Below, one piece after another: positions 35,848-46,700 of a stretch of 64,000 bases of DNA (positions are counted from its first letter, which is position 1; each line of letters opens with the position of its first letter). The position numbers and the translations under genes are program-made. The DNA is from Apricaphanius iberus (lineage: Eukaryota; Chordata; Actinopteri; Cyprinodontiformes; Aphaniidae). The stretch spans positions 62,001 to 126,000 of the forward strand of contig JAPXFQ010001396.1 in assembly GCA_028564705.1 (NCBI GenBank). Reading direction: 5' to 3'. Below the pieces are notes generated by a model. The model was given only the letters and a program-made list of their open reading frames with translations. It ran no database searches and was not told where the DNA came from.

Positions 35848-38071
35848 GTGTCCTGTCTAGCAGTATGCAACTCAGAATTGGTGTCTGAGTACCAAGTACA
35901 AGCCCAACAGTTTTACTTTCCCAAGCAGAGTATTACAGCTTCGCTGTAGTACGCCACTTGATGTATATGTATGAAAAATCTTTATTAGTGATTACTGTGG
36001 GTTCAATTTCCTGACGTCATGGACATTAAACTGAGACAAGAAGGGAGAAAGGAAGAAGGTGAAGAAAAGAAACCGGACCAGCAGAGGCGCGAACCGACGA
36101 CACAAGACAGGGAGGCAAACAAAGAACACAAGAAAACATCCCAGTCCTCCACCTCTGCCGGACGGCAGAGAAACAGTAATACAAAACAAAAACAACAAAC
36201 TGTACAGTGGACCAGTCCCAGCCTGGTCAGCGGCGAGCATGAACTGATGAAGCCTCTTGGATAAGAGGTGAAACGTCTTCCAAGACAAATTACCAAGTCC
36301 AGTTGCGTTTGATTGAAATCTCCTTGAGATAACCATGACCTGGATGAATGAGAATATTCACAGGCTTGTACAGAACCAACCCAATAGTTCGGATCTAGTA
36401 GAATAAACTAAGAATTACACATTCACTACACACAAGCATTGATTAATGAACATAATACAAATGTTTCTGGTAAGCTCCTGTGAACAACTAACTAATGATG
36501 ATAACCTCAGCTTAAGATATGTCCGTCCTCACCAATGTCCCCACACCTATGTGTGTGCGAGCATGCAGGTCTGAATAAGGTTTCACCATGCAAGTGATTG
36601 ATAGCTGGTGTAAGGAACCGTCAATCCGTCCTACAGGAATCGACACAGACATGGAGGAGGCAAGAGATGTATGCATCCAGGGTCCCACAGAGTACAGAGG
36701 CCACAGGCGGACCAGCGCAGGAACACCCACCAGCCGCAATGCTGGGGCCCGAGAGATCGCAGTGACGAGCCCACGGGCTCCGCCGGTAACCGGCTACGCC
36801 AGGGCGGGCCCGGATCAGGAACCGGAGGCCACGGGGACCAGGGGCACCCCGCCCCCCAGCGGGGCCCCAACCAGGGACCAGCCGACAAGGGCCCCCCGCC
36901 GCCGCAGGCAAGGGGGATCCGCAGCCAACCGACGGACAACACACGCCGCCGCCACCCCGGACCAATACCCACCGCCAACAATCCGGCCCGCCCCCACACA
37001 CCCACACGCCAGGGAGCCACAGCAAGAGCCACAGCGGATGTACGCCCTCCCCAGGCCGTGCCCAGCCGGCACTTGGACATCCAGATCTTCCAGCTCCCGG
37101 GTCCAGATCCCGCCCCACGTAGGGCGCCAGGATCAGGGGCCCAGCCAATGCCGGACAGCCCCACCAGGTGAACAGACCAGCCAGCAGAAGTCCTGGAACC
37201 GGCAGGAGGCCTGGGCGCCAGGCACGGTCCCCACCGATCCACCGGACGGCACCAACCTGTTCTACAACCCCGGCACCCCCAGAAGAGGTGCCCCAGTCAA
37301 TCCAAGGAGGACGTCGGCCCGAAACAGCGGCCGCCTGACACACCGGACCACCCAGGACCCGCCCGACATGCACCAGGACCGAGCCGGGCCGCAACCGGAA
37401 CCCCCGGCCCCAGGCATCGGGAGCCATCATCAACCAGCGGGCAGGAGCAACCATCACCAACGGGGAGTGACGGGGAGGGAAGAAGATGCATCAGGCCAGA
37501 GAGCAGCCAAACACCCAACCTGACAGGTAGACATAGACAGACAGAGACACTCATACGTACCCTCCCTCTCATGCGTACACATTCTTACAAATACAGGACA
37601 TACAAAAAAAGGACGCTATACACTCATTCATACCCCCCATACGTACACTATACTCCATACTCCCAGGCCCAGGGACAGACGCCCCAATAGAGAACCCTGC
37701 CCCTGCACCCAGGAGACAGACCCCTTTGCCCACCAGGACGGGGACAAGCAGACCGCCAAGGCCCCCACACCGGCAAGAGCAGCCCACCAGCCCAGGACCC
37801 CGACCAGACGGCGTGATGTTCTATCCGGGCTCCGACCCCTGATGGTCCAACGAACAGGGGTGTGGAAAGACCCCCCAGCCTCTCTCCCCCAGCTCAATGT
37901 GGTGTTGTTGCGTGTTGTTCTAATGTGCACTTAAAACAGAGGGGGGGGGACATGGGAATACTGCCGGGTACCCCCATCTCCCCCCCCGGGCCCTCAGTGT
38001 CTAGATGCGTTTAACCAGTGGGTGCCGGCACCACAGGCGAGGCCCCCACAACGGGCCCCTATAGGGGTCTC
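35818..38071 (-). mobile_element. GC-rich poly(A) retroposon, copy 2 (longer)
   Basis: The 2254-bp insertion lies in Gypsy pol and is flanked by the 12-bp duplication TGACCAGGACTT (35806-35817 and 38072-38083). It runs on the minus strand: a T-run of about 27 at the left edge is its poly(A) tail, preceded by the CTGCTAGACAGGACACGTTA 3' end shared with copy 1. Its 5' end at 38071 extends about 150 bp beyond copy 1. The centre is very GC-rich with long frames on both strands that differ between copies, which argues against a real protein. A 160-bp foreign piece sits inside it at 36207-36366. Confidence 0.88.
36207..36366 (+). mobile_element. 160-bp insertion with hammerhead-like core
   Basis: Copy 1 lacks this segment and has an empty site (GTTCTGTTCAGTTCG). 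In copy 2 the segment is bounded by the 6-bp repeat TGTACA (36201-36206 and 36367-36372). On the plus strand it contains CTGATGA (36244-36250), a hairpin-forming CCTCTTGGATAAGAGG, then GAAAC (36270-36274), the arrangement of the hammerhead ribozyme core. The motif CATGACCTGGATGAATGAGA is part of a dispersed fish repeat. Penelope-like elements are known to carry hammerheads. Ribozyme activity and Penelope origin are inference. Confidence 0.6.
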
Positions 38072-38212
38072 TGACCAGGACTTCTGGCACTGTTGAAGCT
38101 GGTCTCTAGTGGGAATGACCTGGGTGAACTTAGAGAAAACAGCATTCATTACCAGAACTTGTTCCCTGCCATCTTGTGCAGGTTCTAGCAGAGAAAAGTC
38201 CAGTGCTAGAAT

Positions 38213-38979
38213 TTAATTTGGCCTGGAGGCTAGCAGGTGCCCCCTAGGGGCCCGAACCTGTGGCTGGGTGTTTCTATACACACTACACCTGCTGCATCGT
38301 TGACACCAGTCTTTGATAAGCCTTCCCATACCTGGCCAGTAACACCGCTGCTGCATCAATTCTCTGGTTCTGTCAGCTCCCTGATGTCCATGGTACATCC
38401 ATGTGCAGTTGCTGGAAAACTTCCAAACAATGACGTAGGACCAATTGCAGCACACACTCCCCTCCATCAGGCGTCGGTGCAGAAGTCCGTCTTCCAGCAG
38501 AAGGCTAACGCACTGACGCAGTAATCCTAATGCAGTTGGAGGGAGACTCTGCCTCTCGGACCTGTTGGGAAATTGCTCTTGGAGAAAGAAAGAGCGAACG
38601 GCATGTATGACAGGATCAACCTTCTGTAGGGCCAACAAATCCTCTGCTGAATTTTCTGGTACGGCAGAAATTGCCATATGAATGCTTTAGGTGGCATTGT
38701 TGTCCCTACAAAGTTAGTTTCCACCTTTACCCCTATCAAAGCAGGGTGTTGTCTGGACAATGCATCAGCATTCTGCGTGATTCGTCCTTGGCAATACCAC
38801 ACTGTATAATCCAACACTGCCAACTCTGACAGCCACCGTTGTTTTCTAGCTCCAAGCTTGGCTGTATTTAGATGACTCAGAAGGTTATTATCTTTCCACA
38901 CCACACACTTGTGACCCAGGAGGTATTCTCTGAACTTATGTGTCATAGCCCATTTCATTGCCAGGAACTCCAATTTCAT
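38213..38979 (-). pseudogene. Gypsy RNase H and integrase zinc-binding remnant
   Basis: At 38979-38527 the frame reads MKLEFLAMKWAMTHKFREYL, KCVVWKDNNLLSHLNTAKLG and QNADALSRQHP, the C-terminal half of Gypsy RNase H (the usual TDNN motif reads KDNN here). At 38677-38213 it continues with HQGADRTRELMQQRCYWPGM and CQRCSRCSVYRN, the HHCC zinc-binding region of integrase. The two parts overlap in different frames, so there is a frameshift. More RNase H codons can be read to about 39125. Confidence 0.87.
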
Positions 38980-39223
38980 GGAGCTATAGTTCTTTTCAGC
39001 TGGGTGCAGACTTCTGCTGGCCTAGGCAATGGGTCTCACTTTACCCTCCTGTTCCTGGGACAGGACTGCGCCAAGACCTTCATGGCTGGCAATCTCACTC
39101 ATCTCCTGAAGCTGCCTGCCTTTGATCTCAGGATTTCACACCTCTCAGCTCCCACCCATAACATAACATTCACACCCAGCTTCTGAGGACTCCAGCACAC
39201 ATCCCCCTCCACCAACCATCTTG

Positions 39224-40579
39224 TCCCTCTCAGCACTCCAGGTGAGGAAAGAGCTTCGTGAGATCAAAGTGCGGAAGGCTGCAGGTCCAGATGGCATCAG
39301 CTCCAGGCTGCTGAGGTGCTGCGCAGATGAACTGTGTGGCATTTTAGGACATTTGTTCAACCTGAGCCTGTTGCTGGGGAAAGTACCACAGCTATGGAAG
39401 ACCTCCTGTGTGGTACCAGTACCAAAGACCTCCCACTCCAAGGACCTTAGCAGCTACAGGCCGGTAGCCTTGACATCGCATCTGATGAAGACCCTGGAGA
39501 GGTTGGTTCTGAACCATCTTCGCCCCCTGGGGAGGTCTTCATTGGATCCGCTGCAGTTACCCAACCAGCCTGGCATCGGGTGGAGGACGCCATCATCTAT
39601 CTGCTGCACCAAGCTCTGACTCACCTGGAGAAACCAGGAAGCTCTGTGAGGATCATGTTCTTTGGTTTCTCCAGTGCTTTCAACACCATCCAGCCACGAC
39701 TTCTGAGGGACAAGCTGGAGCTTTCAGGAGTGGACCACCACATGTCCCAGTGGATACTGGACTACCTAACAGGACACCCACAGTATGTGAGGACACAGGG
39801 CTGAGTCTCTGACACGCTGGTCTGCAGTACGGGGGCCCCACAGGGAACCGTGTTGGCCCATTCCTCTTCACCCTCTACACTGCTGATTCTCCATCACCCC
39901 CACGCTGCCACCTACAGAAGTTCTCTGATGACTCTGCCATAGTTGGACTCATTACAGGTGATGACGACTGTGGACTCTGGACTTTGTGGACTGGTGCCAG
40001 CAGAACCACCTGCTGATCAACCTGGAAAAGCCAAGGAGTTGGTGGACTTCCGGAGACGCAGACCCACCACACTGACATCCAGGGACAGGACATTGAGATA
40101 GTGGACTCTTATGGGTACCTGGGTGTTCACCTAAACAATAAACTGGACTGGAGCCACAACACTGATGCTCTTTACAGGAAGGGTCAGAGCAGACTCTACC
40201 TGCTGAGGAGGCTGAGGTCATTTGGAGTCCAGGGAGCGCTGTTAAGGACCTTCTATGACTCTGTGGTGGCTTCAGCCATTTTTTATAGTCTGTATGTTGG
40301 AGCAGCAGTTTATCGACAGCTGAGAGGAAGAGGTTGAATAAACTCATCAGGAAGGCCAGCTCTGTTCTAGGATGCAGCCTGGATCCAGTGCAGGTGGTGG
40401 GAGACAGAAGGACTCTGGCCAAAATAACATCACTGATGGACATCTCATCCATGCATGAAGATGATGCTGAGCTGCAGAGCTCCTTCAGTGACAGACTGCT
40501 GCATCCTAGATGCATGAAGGGTCGTTTTTACATCTCCTTCCTCCCTGCAGCTGTCAGACTCTACAATCAAAACTTCTAA
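39224..40579 (+). pseudogene. LINE reverse transcriptase, frameshifted
   Basis: Blocks in order include LREIKVRKAAGPDGISSRLL, SYRPVALTSHLMKTLERLVL, EDAIIYLLHQALTHLEKPGS, FFGFSSAFNTIQPRLL (palm A), a degraded GAPQG block, and a late LGVHLNNKLDWSHNTDALY stretch. Near the end are LMDISSMHEDDAELQSSFSD and FLPAAVRLYN. Several frameshifts break it, including one between the WRTP and EDAII blocks and one near the catalytic region. Confidence 0.85.
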
Positions 40580-40967
40580 CAAATATAAATATTTTACACC
40601 TGCACTGTATCTTAAATTTGCACTAAACAACCACACCGATATAATTTGCACATTATTTTCACCTGATGTACATATTCTTATTCTGTGTTGATGTACATAT
40701 TCTGTGTATTATTGCATTTTTTTTTTTAATATATTTTTTCTGTTCTGTACGGAAGCGTAGAACTGCCACCTCGGCAAAAGAAAAAACAGAGCTGTATCAC
40801 GTTATTTCATGATAACTTTATTGTTTGAACAATATACTTTTCACGTTTTTACAATATAATATCACGTTATTACGTGAAAACTTTATTGTTCTAACAATAT
40901 ACTTTTCACGTTTGTACAATATTATATTACGTTATTTCATGATAACTTTATTGTTCTAACAATATAC

Positions 40968-41308
40968 TGTAATGTTCTGCACTATGTGTATCGGTTATAA
41001 CATTCCTCAGTTGTGTTCCATAATTCAGTCTTCTTAGTTACTGGTGCTGCTTATTAGTTCCCTTGTTCTGTAATAATGGAGAATAGTAGGGGAGGCCCCG
41101 TGGGGGGAGGAGAGAGAGGGAGAGTTCTTCTTCTGCAGTTTTTTTTGTTGTTGTTGTGTGATGGCTGTGCGAGCGAGTGAGCGGGAGGAGCTCAATGTTC
41201 GGCGAGGTTGCGGCCAACAGCAGCCGTTCATTTATTTTCTTCATTAAAAAAGGGACCCAACCCAAAGTGACTGTCTCCGACTGTCATTGTGTCTGAGAGG
41301 ACGTTACA
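40968..41308 (+). repeat. Gypsy 5' LTR
   Basis: The LTR begins TGTAATGTTCTGC and ends GAGGACGTTACA, so the ends are short inverted TGTAA and TTACA. Its length is 341 bp. It is followed after one base by a primer site. No second copy was found, so the boundaries rest on these signals. Confidence 0.72.
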
Positions 41309-41309
41309 G

Positions 41310-41322
41310 TGGTGTCAGAAGT
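41310..41322 (+). promoter_or_regulatory. Gypsy primer binding site
   Basis: TGGTGTCAGAAGT lies one base after the LTR. It is close to the tRNA-Leu complement (TGGTGTCAGGAGT) and is a common primer site in vertebrate Gypsy elements. Confidence 0.72.
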
Positions 41323-41401
41323 TAACGACGGCGGACTTTGCTCGGCTACCGGGTGGACTACCTAGCGGCTTCCAGCTAACCCTGCTATCACCGAGAGCAG
41401 C

Positions 41402-41565
41402 ATGACCGCACAGCAGAACAACGCGGGCGCTCGGCCGAAGTTCAAGGGAGAGGTGGATTGCAATGACTATGCTGGTACACCGAGACATGAGGTGGACTTT
41501 TTCCGCGATGTGGAGCACGTAGCTCGCCTGAGACGGACGGCCAGGAAGCTAGCTGCTGATGCCGG
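41402..41565 (+). pseudogene. Gypsy gag, N-terminal fragment
   Basis: An ATG at 41402 opens a frame (MTAQQNNAGARPKFKGEVDC) that stays open up to the Ginger1 boundary at 41565. The apparent continuation past that point is Ginger1 terminal sequence. The gag product would form retrotransposon particles. This frame and the gag frame right of Ginger1 differ by one base when one target copy is removed, so a small indel has occurred or the real gag start is the ATG at 49184. Confidence 0.6.
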
Positions 41566-41951
41566 TGTTACGTCGAGCCGCGTTTCCCCGTCAGATACGG
41601 TTTCCCCTGCGTCTGCGCACCGCTCCGCGGCTCGCACGCGGCAAATAGCGCGCGTGCTTGTTCAGCGCTCGTAACAGCGAACCGTGCTTGAGCCTCAAGA
41701 CAACTACAGACACAGTGAAAGCTTACCTGCGTGAAGTTTGCCCCCCACCCTTACGCAAAACTCAGTGAAAATAGCCACAGTCATTTGTGCTGTCTTAGTG
41801 CTGGTTTCTGCAGAAAAAAAATAAATCATTTCTGCTGTTTTAGTTTTTAAAATATACCCTAATTTTGGTCAATCTAAGTTCACAGCAGAAATTTCCATTT
41901 GTGCTGTTTTGGTTTTTCAGATATAACAACTTTATAATGATGCGATGATGT

Positions 41952-41985
<34 letters not shown>
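41566..41985 (+). repeat. Ginger1 left inverted terminus
   Basis: The arm contains, inward from the end, TGTTACGTCGAGC, the GTCAGATACGGTTTCCCC motif, CGCGCGTGCTTGTTCAGCGC, and then AT-rich sequence ending at a CA/TA microsatellite. Its partner is 48700-49139. Confidence 0.92.
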
Positions 41986-41988
41986 AAA

Positions 41989-42170
41989 AAACAGGGGAAA
42001 CGGTATCTGATGGCCAAGAAACACCCGTCAGATACCGTTCCCCCTCATTTAAACAGGGGAAACGGTATCTGATGGCCAAGAAACACCCGTCAGATACCGT
42101 TCCCCCTCATTTAAACAGGGGAAACGGTATCTGATGGCCAAAAAACACCCGTCAGATACCGTTCCCCCTC
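41989..42170. repeat. Three 62-bp hairpin tandem repeats
   Basis: Three units start at 41989, 42051 and 42113. Each contains GGGGAAACGGTATCTGATGG and, inverted, CCCGTCAGATACCGTTCCCC, so each can fold into a hairpin. The same core (GTCAGATAC-GTT-CCCC) occurs once in each transposon terminus. That makes eight copies within one element and suggests protein-binding sites, perhaps for the transposase. Confidence 0.93.
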
Positions 42171-43753
42171 TGTTATACATACATACACATATTTTACTGT
42201 TATCTGTATAGTTACAGACTAAGTATACAAGAAATTCCCGTAACACATTTAAATGTCTTATATCAGTGTTGAAATACGTTGTGTGTGTATTTATCTGATT
42301 AATATTTATGAAAAGACCATGGTTAAAATTGTGCTTTGAGCAAGCAGTAGTATCTACATCTCCAAGCATACCAGTTTGGGACCGCAGCAAACGTTGAGTT
42401 TACATTCCATTTTAGCTGTCATGTCTCCTGTTTTGGGCAGAATACAATAGTGGTTTAAGAGATATAGAAGAAATCCAAAATATTACTTTGTGATAGCTGT
42501 TTCTGTTTTAATATCATTATAAGGGCATTATTAAATGTTGATTTAACTTCACTGTTCCATTTCAGCTGGTGCCATGTAAGGTTTCAAGTTCATTGGGAGC
42601 TGAACTTCATTCAGCTCAAAGTTGTGTGTGAAGTTGTGAGAGCTCATGGAAATGTAAACTTATTACCATTATTTTAGTATCATTATTTTTTTATAAGACA
42701 ACAATGCATATAGAATATTATGTAACCTTACTATTATCATGAAAGCTGGTATTTACATTTAAGATACAAAAAGAAACATGTTTTACCAAAAATCTTTATT
42801 TTGGCACCAGATCTGATCCTGATATAAACAGTTGAATGGTCCCCCATACAAACGTTTTTTGTTTAATTATAAGTTTAGATGTAACATATCAGAATCAGAA
42901 CTGCTTTTATTGTCAAGAACAATAAAGGTCAGTTCAAAGCCTGGGTAACTTGTCTTGGTGTCAGGTGCAATAATAAATGGTACCAAAATAGTTAAAAGAC
43001 ATACTATAAATACACAAAAATACTTTACAAAATAATACAATAAATAATGATAAGAATATTGGGACAGATTTTTATCAAACAATAGCACTTCATACATTTA
43101 ACTTAATTATCAACTCTTTCTGTGTTTTTAAATGAAATCCTGCAAACAGGTTATTTGGTTATTGTGGTTGACATGTATTTTTTAAAATGAACTTAACCTG
43201 GTGGGCGGAGTCAAACGTTTGATCCCGCCCACTTCGAGCCCGACTCCCCACTGATATCGTTTTAGTCTCATCTGTCATTTTAAATGTGAACTAAATGTAA
43301 ACATGCTATTTAAATACACACATGTAAAAGCCATTTAGGGGCAGGTATTTTATATGTTGAAAATGAGTCATATCAATTTACTATGATCAATAAACGTTGT
43401 TTTGACATACATTTCACATCAATTGGACGTCTTATTTCCTGACATCAAATCAATGTTGATTTAATGTCAATGACATTGACCGTTAGATGTAGGGACCATA
43501 AAAACATGTCATATTGATACTTTTGTTGGGGCTCTTTAAAACCAGAAGGACCTAATTGCAAAATCTAATAAAATTATTCATTCATCTCATACATGGTGGA
43601 CAAAATCTTGAGTACGTGTTGATGTCAAATTGACGTCAAGGTGCAGATTAGGAGTTGAGTATGCGCAAGCACCTCATTAATTCACACCGTGGCCCATGAC
43701 CCCTTACATAGACGTAGATTTTGAGGTATAGATAGGCCTATAGCTAGAAAGAA
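42171..43753. other. Ginger1 5' interior, no exon seen
   Basis: AT-rich sequence between the hairpin array and the first coding exon, probably promoter and 5' UTR or intron. A fragment around 42888-42960 (ATCAGAATCAGAACTGCTTT) resembles a reversed LINE tail. No ORF with a known domain was found. Confidence 0.5.
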
Positions 43754-46700
43754 ATGGACCCGTCAACATTTAGAAATATTTTTCAATATCTCTCCTTGGG
43801 AAGCTACCCCGAGGGCTCTTCTAAGAGTCAAAAATATTCTATAAGGCGGCGGGCAGCGGACTTCGCAGTTGATGGTGAGAATATTTTTCTTGGGTTAAAT
43901 TTACTGTTGGTCGAAGGCCTCTAGTCTTTCTCTTACCTGATTATTTAGCGATAAGTTATTTCGGGTATGCTATGTAGAATTGTGTCGTACCTACTGCATA
44001 GCCGTATTTCCCTTTTTTTTTAATGGACTACTTGGGACTTATCAGCAACACTATTTAGGTACAGTGATGTAGCTACCTTATTGAATAATTACTTCAAGGT
44101 ATTAAGCCCGTCACACTGAACAGTTACAATTGAACAGAAATTAATGGCATTCAAAATCTGTCTGCCCTATGCGGGTTAGAAAATTATGACCCAATATGAC
44201 ATTTATACAGTATCAGTTCTGTCTTTCTGTCTACAGCGACTGCATCCAAGTAAATATCGTTTGCATATTTCAGGACGGTTAGAATAATTCCTCTGTTTAT
44301 GTTCTCTGCACCACACTAACCACATCAGGACCTCACATTCACATGCATGCGTCATACTGGAGTTTATAGCTCTTATTTATTTATTTATTTTTCGCTGATG
44401 AAGCGATGTTTAGCGTTTGCTTGATTTTAATTTTTATCATCAACTTGTGATATTTTGACAGATGAAGTATTGTATTACTGCAAGGGAAGCTGTCAGTCAA
44501 AGCGTAAGGTTGTGACTACAAAAGAGGAAGCCCAACAAATCTTTAAGGAGTTTCAAGGCAGTGCTTTTGGTGCCCACTGTGGCATAGTTAAAACCAGAAA
44601 TGCTATAAGCAGAAGGTTTTACTGGCCAGGCATGTCCAAAGACATCGATAAGTGGGTAGGTATTTCTTATAAATAAAGGCTCACAAACAGAAACCATTGT
44701 GTCTGGTACATCTTTATAGTACAATATAAAAAAAACATAACATAATATTGCACTTATTTCATTTATGTCCAAAAAGGATACTTTTTCACAATTCAAGTTC
44801 TTTGCAAAATGTATGTAGTGTATCCATGTTCATTTATGTATTCTTTTAGCTTAAAACAGCTTTGTGACATTTTAATGAAATAAAATATGCTTCTTTAGGT
44901 CAGTCAGTGCGTGGAATGTCAGCAATGTGCACTGACAATTAAGCAAGAGACAAAGCCTATCCCAATTGAAGTAAGTGACACACATTTCAAAACACCACAT
45001 GAAAGATATTTTATTGTCCCTCGTCAAAAGTGCTACAGTATTCTCATTTTTATTTTCCTTTTTCAGGTGAGTCAACCATTTGAACTTGTTGGGATGGACC
45101 TTATTGGAAAGGTTGTTAAAACAGAGGATGGGAATGAATATATAGCAGTCATGGTTGACTATTTTACAAAATGGTCCGAAGCCTATCCTCTGCCATCCAA
45201 AACAGCAGCAGATGTTTCACAGTGTATTGTGAAGTTCTTTTATCGCTTTGGGGCCCCAAAGCGAATCCTGACAGACAAGGGGAAAGAATTTGTGAATGAG
45301 GTGTGTTGCTAAATATTTTTGAGTGTTATGTACTGGAGTGTGATGCTATATGAAACTGTTAGTAATTTAGTGATCAAAAAATCTGTATAAGCATTTACTT
45401 GTTATTGACCCACAGTTGAACAAGGAGCTTTGCAAAATGCTGGACATTGCACGCAGCCTTTGTGCTCCCTATCACCCTCAGACCAATGGGCTGGTAGAAA
45501 AGCTCAATGGGACAATTCAACGGTAATCACAATTTCAGAATTTACATGTACTTATTCAAAGGTTTGTTTTTGTTTATTCAACTTCAGTGCAGGCTTTTCA
45601 ACATTCTGTCTGAACATTATGCCAGTACAAACTTTGTCCTCTTTGACAATGTGGTTATAATCAACCTGTGTGGTGCGAGTGACATACAGATGTCATCATT
45701 ATGTACAGAAACATATTGGCTTCCCATAGGTTCGTCTCAAGCAAGTGTTGATGACAGGATTTTCTGCGCTGTTGCCAATTTTTATCTCATCATGGTGTGA
45801 TCTTGTGCTCCCCTAGAGTTAATGGCCAGCTGCAGTGGAATGCCTTTTATGTGCCCCTGTCCCTTTTTGTGATAATTACAGAAGTCGTTAGTACTTTCTT
45901 TAGGTTGAATACTCCAAGTACTGGCTTAGTAAATTTGTCCACATTGGCATAGTGGCAGGCATTTTCTTTCTGTTAATTTATCAAGAAATTGATAAAATCT
46001 TGTTTTTCAGAGCACTCTGCAAACTAGTTAGTGAGCGACCAACCACTTGGGACACTTACTTGGATCCTGTGATGTTTGGAATAAGAACAAAAAAACAGTA
46101 CACTACTAAGTTTTCACCATTCTTCCTCCTCTTTGGAAGAGAGGCTCGTCTGCCATGTGAGGTTCCAGAGAACATCCTGGTGAGACATGATTTCATCTCT
46201 CTTTATTACATTCTATATGAAGAGCCCTGTAGATGTTAAGACGTCATTTTAGATCATGTTTATTCATGAGTCTTGATCAAAATATTTAGAAATTTCAAAT
46301 GAACATTGCAGTATCTCTGGTGGTATTTCATCATAATGTAAAACATTACTTTACAAATGAACAAGAAAGCTGAGATTATAGTTAAAATTTTGGTTAAAAA
46401 AAATTCCGACAATTCAAACTTCATGATCAAAGTTCATCCACCTGTCTATAATATTTACTTGTGTCCTAAAAAAAGAGTATATGTTATTCTAATTTATTGT
46501 AGTTATGGATTACCACCATGTTTAACTTTTTAAAAATATTTTTTGTGCCACTTATGTTTTCACTTCAGAAAAGAAAAATATTTGAGAGCTGACACCTTCT
46601 TAAGGTATCCGAAATATGCATTTTTTTTGTTTCTTTTACTCCAGATTGACAGCAAAATTGAGGACACTCTGGGGGAGGAGTCTGTGTTGGAATCAATACA

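Larger units (their letters stand above)
34957..39125 (-). mobile_element. Decayed Gypsy retrotransposon, pol 3' half
   Basis: On the minus strand the order is RNase H, integrase zinc-binding region, a 2.25 kb foreign insertion, integrase core, then integrase C-terminus, which is the normal order of Gypsy pol. RT, protease, gag and both LTRs are missing. The interruption by the GC-rich retroposon is flanked by a 12-bp duplication, so the Gypsy copy predates it. Confidence 0.85.

Noticed and set aside
36588..37523. 311-codon plus-strand frame in the GC-rich retroposon, and a 279-codon frame on the opposite strand
   Set aside because: The block is very GC-rich, so stops are rare on both strands. 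The corresponding frames are broken in copy 1, and no domain is visible.
42049..42390. 113-codon minus-strand frame
   Set aside because: It reads through the hairpin tandem repeats and shows repeated phrases without a domain.
44455..46239. Treating the integrase pieces as another broken Gypsy pol
   Set aside because: The pieces are separated by consensus GT-AG introns with matching phases and sit between DNA-transposon inverted ends, which fits Ginger1.
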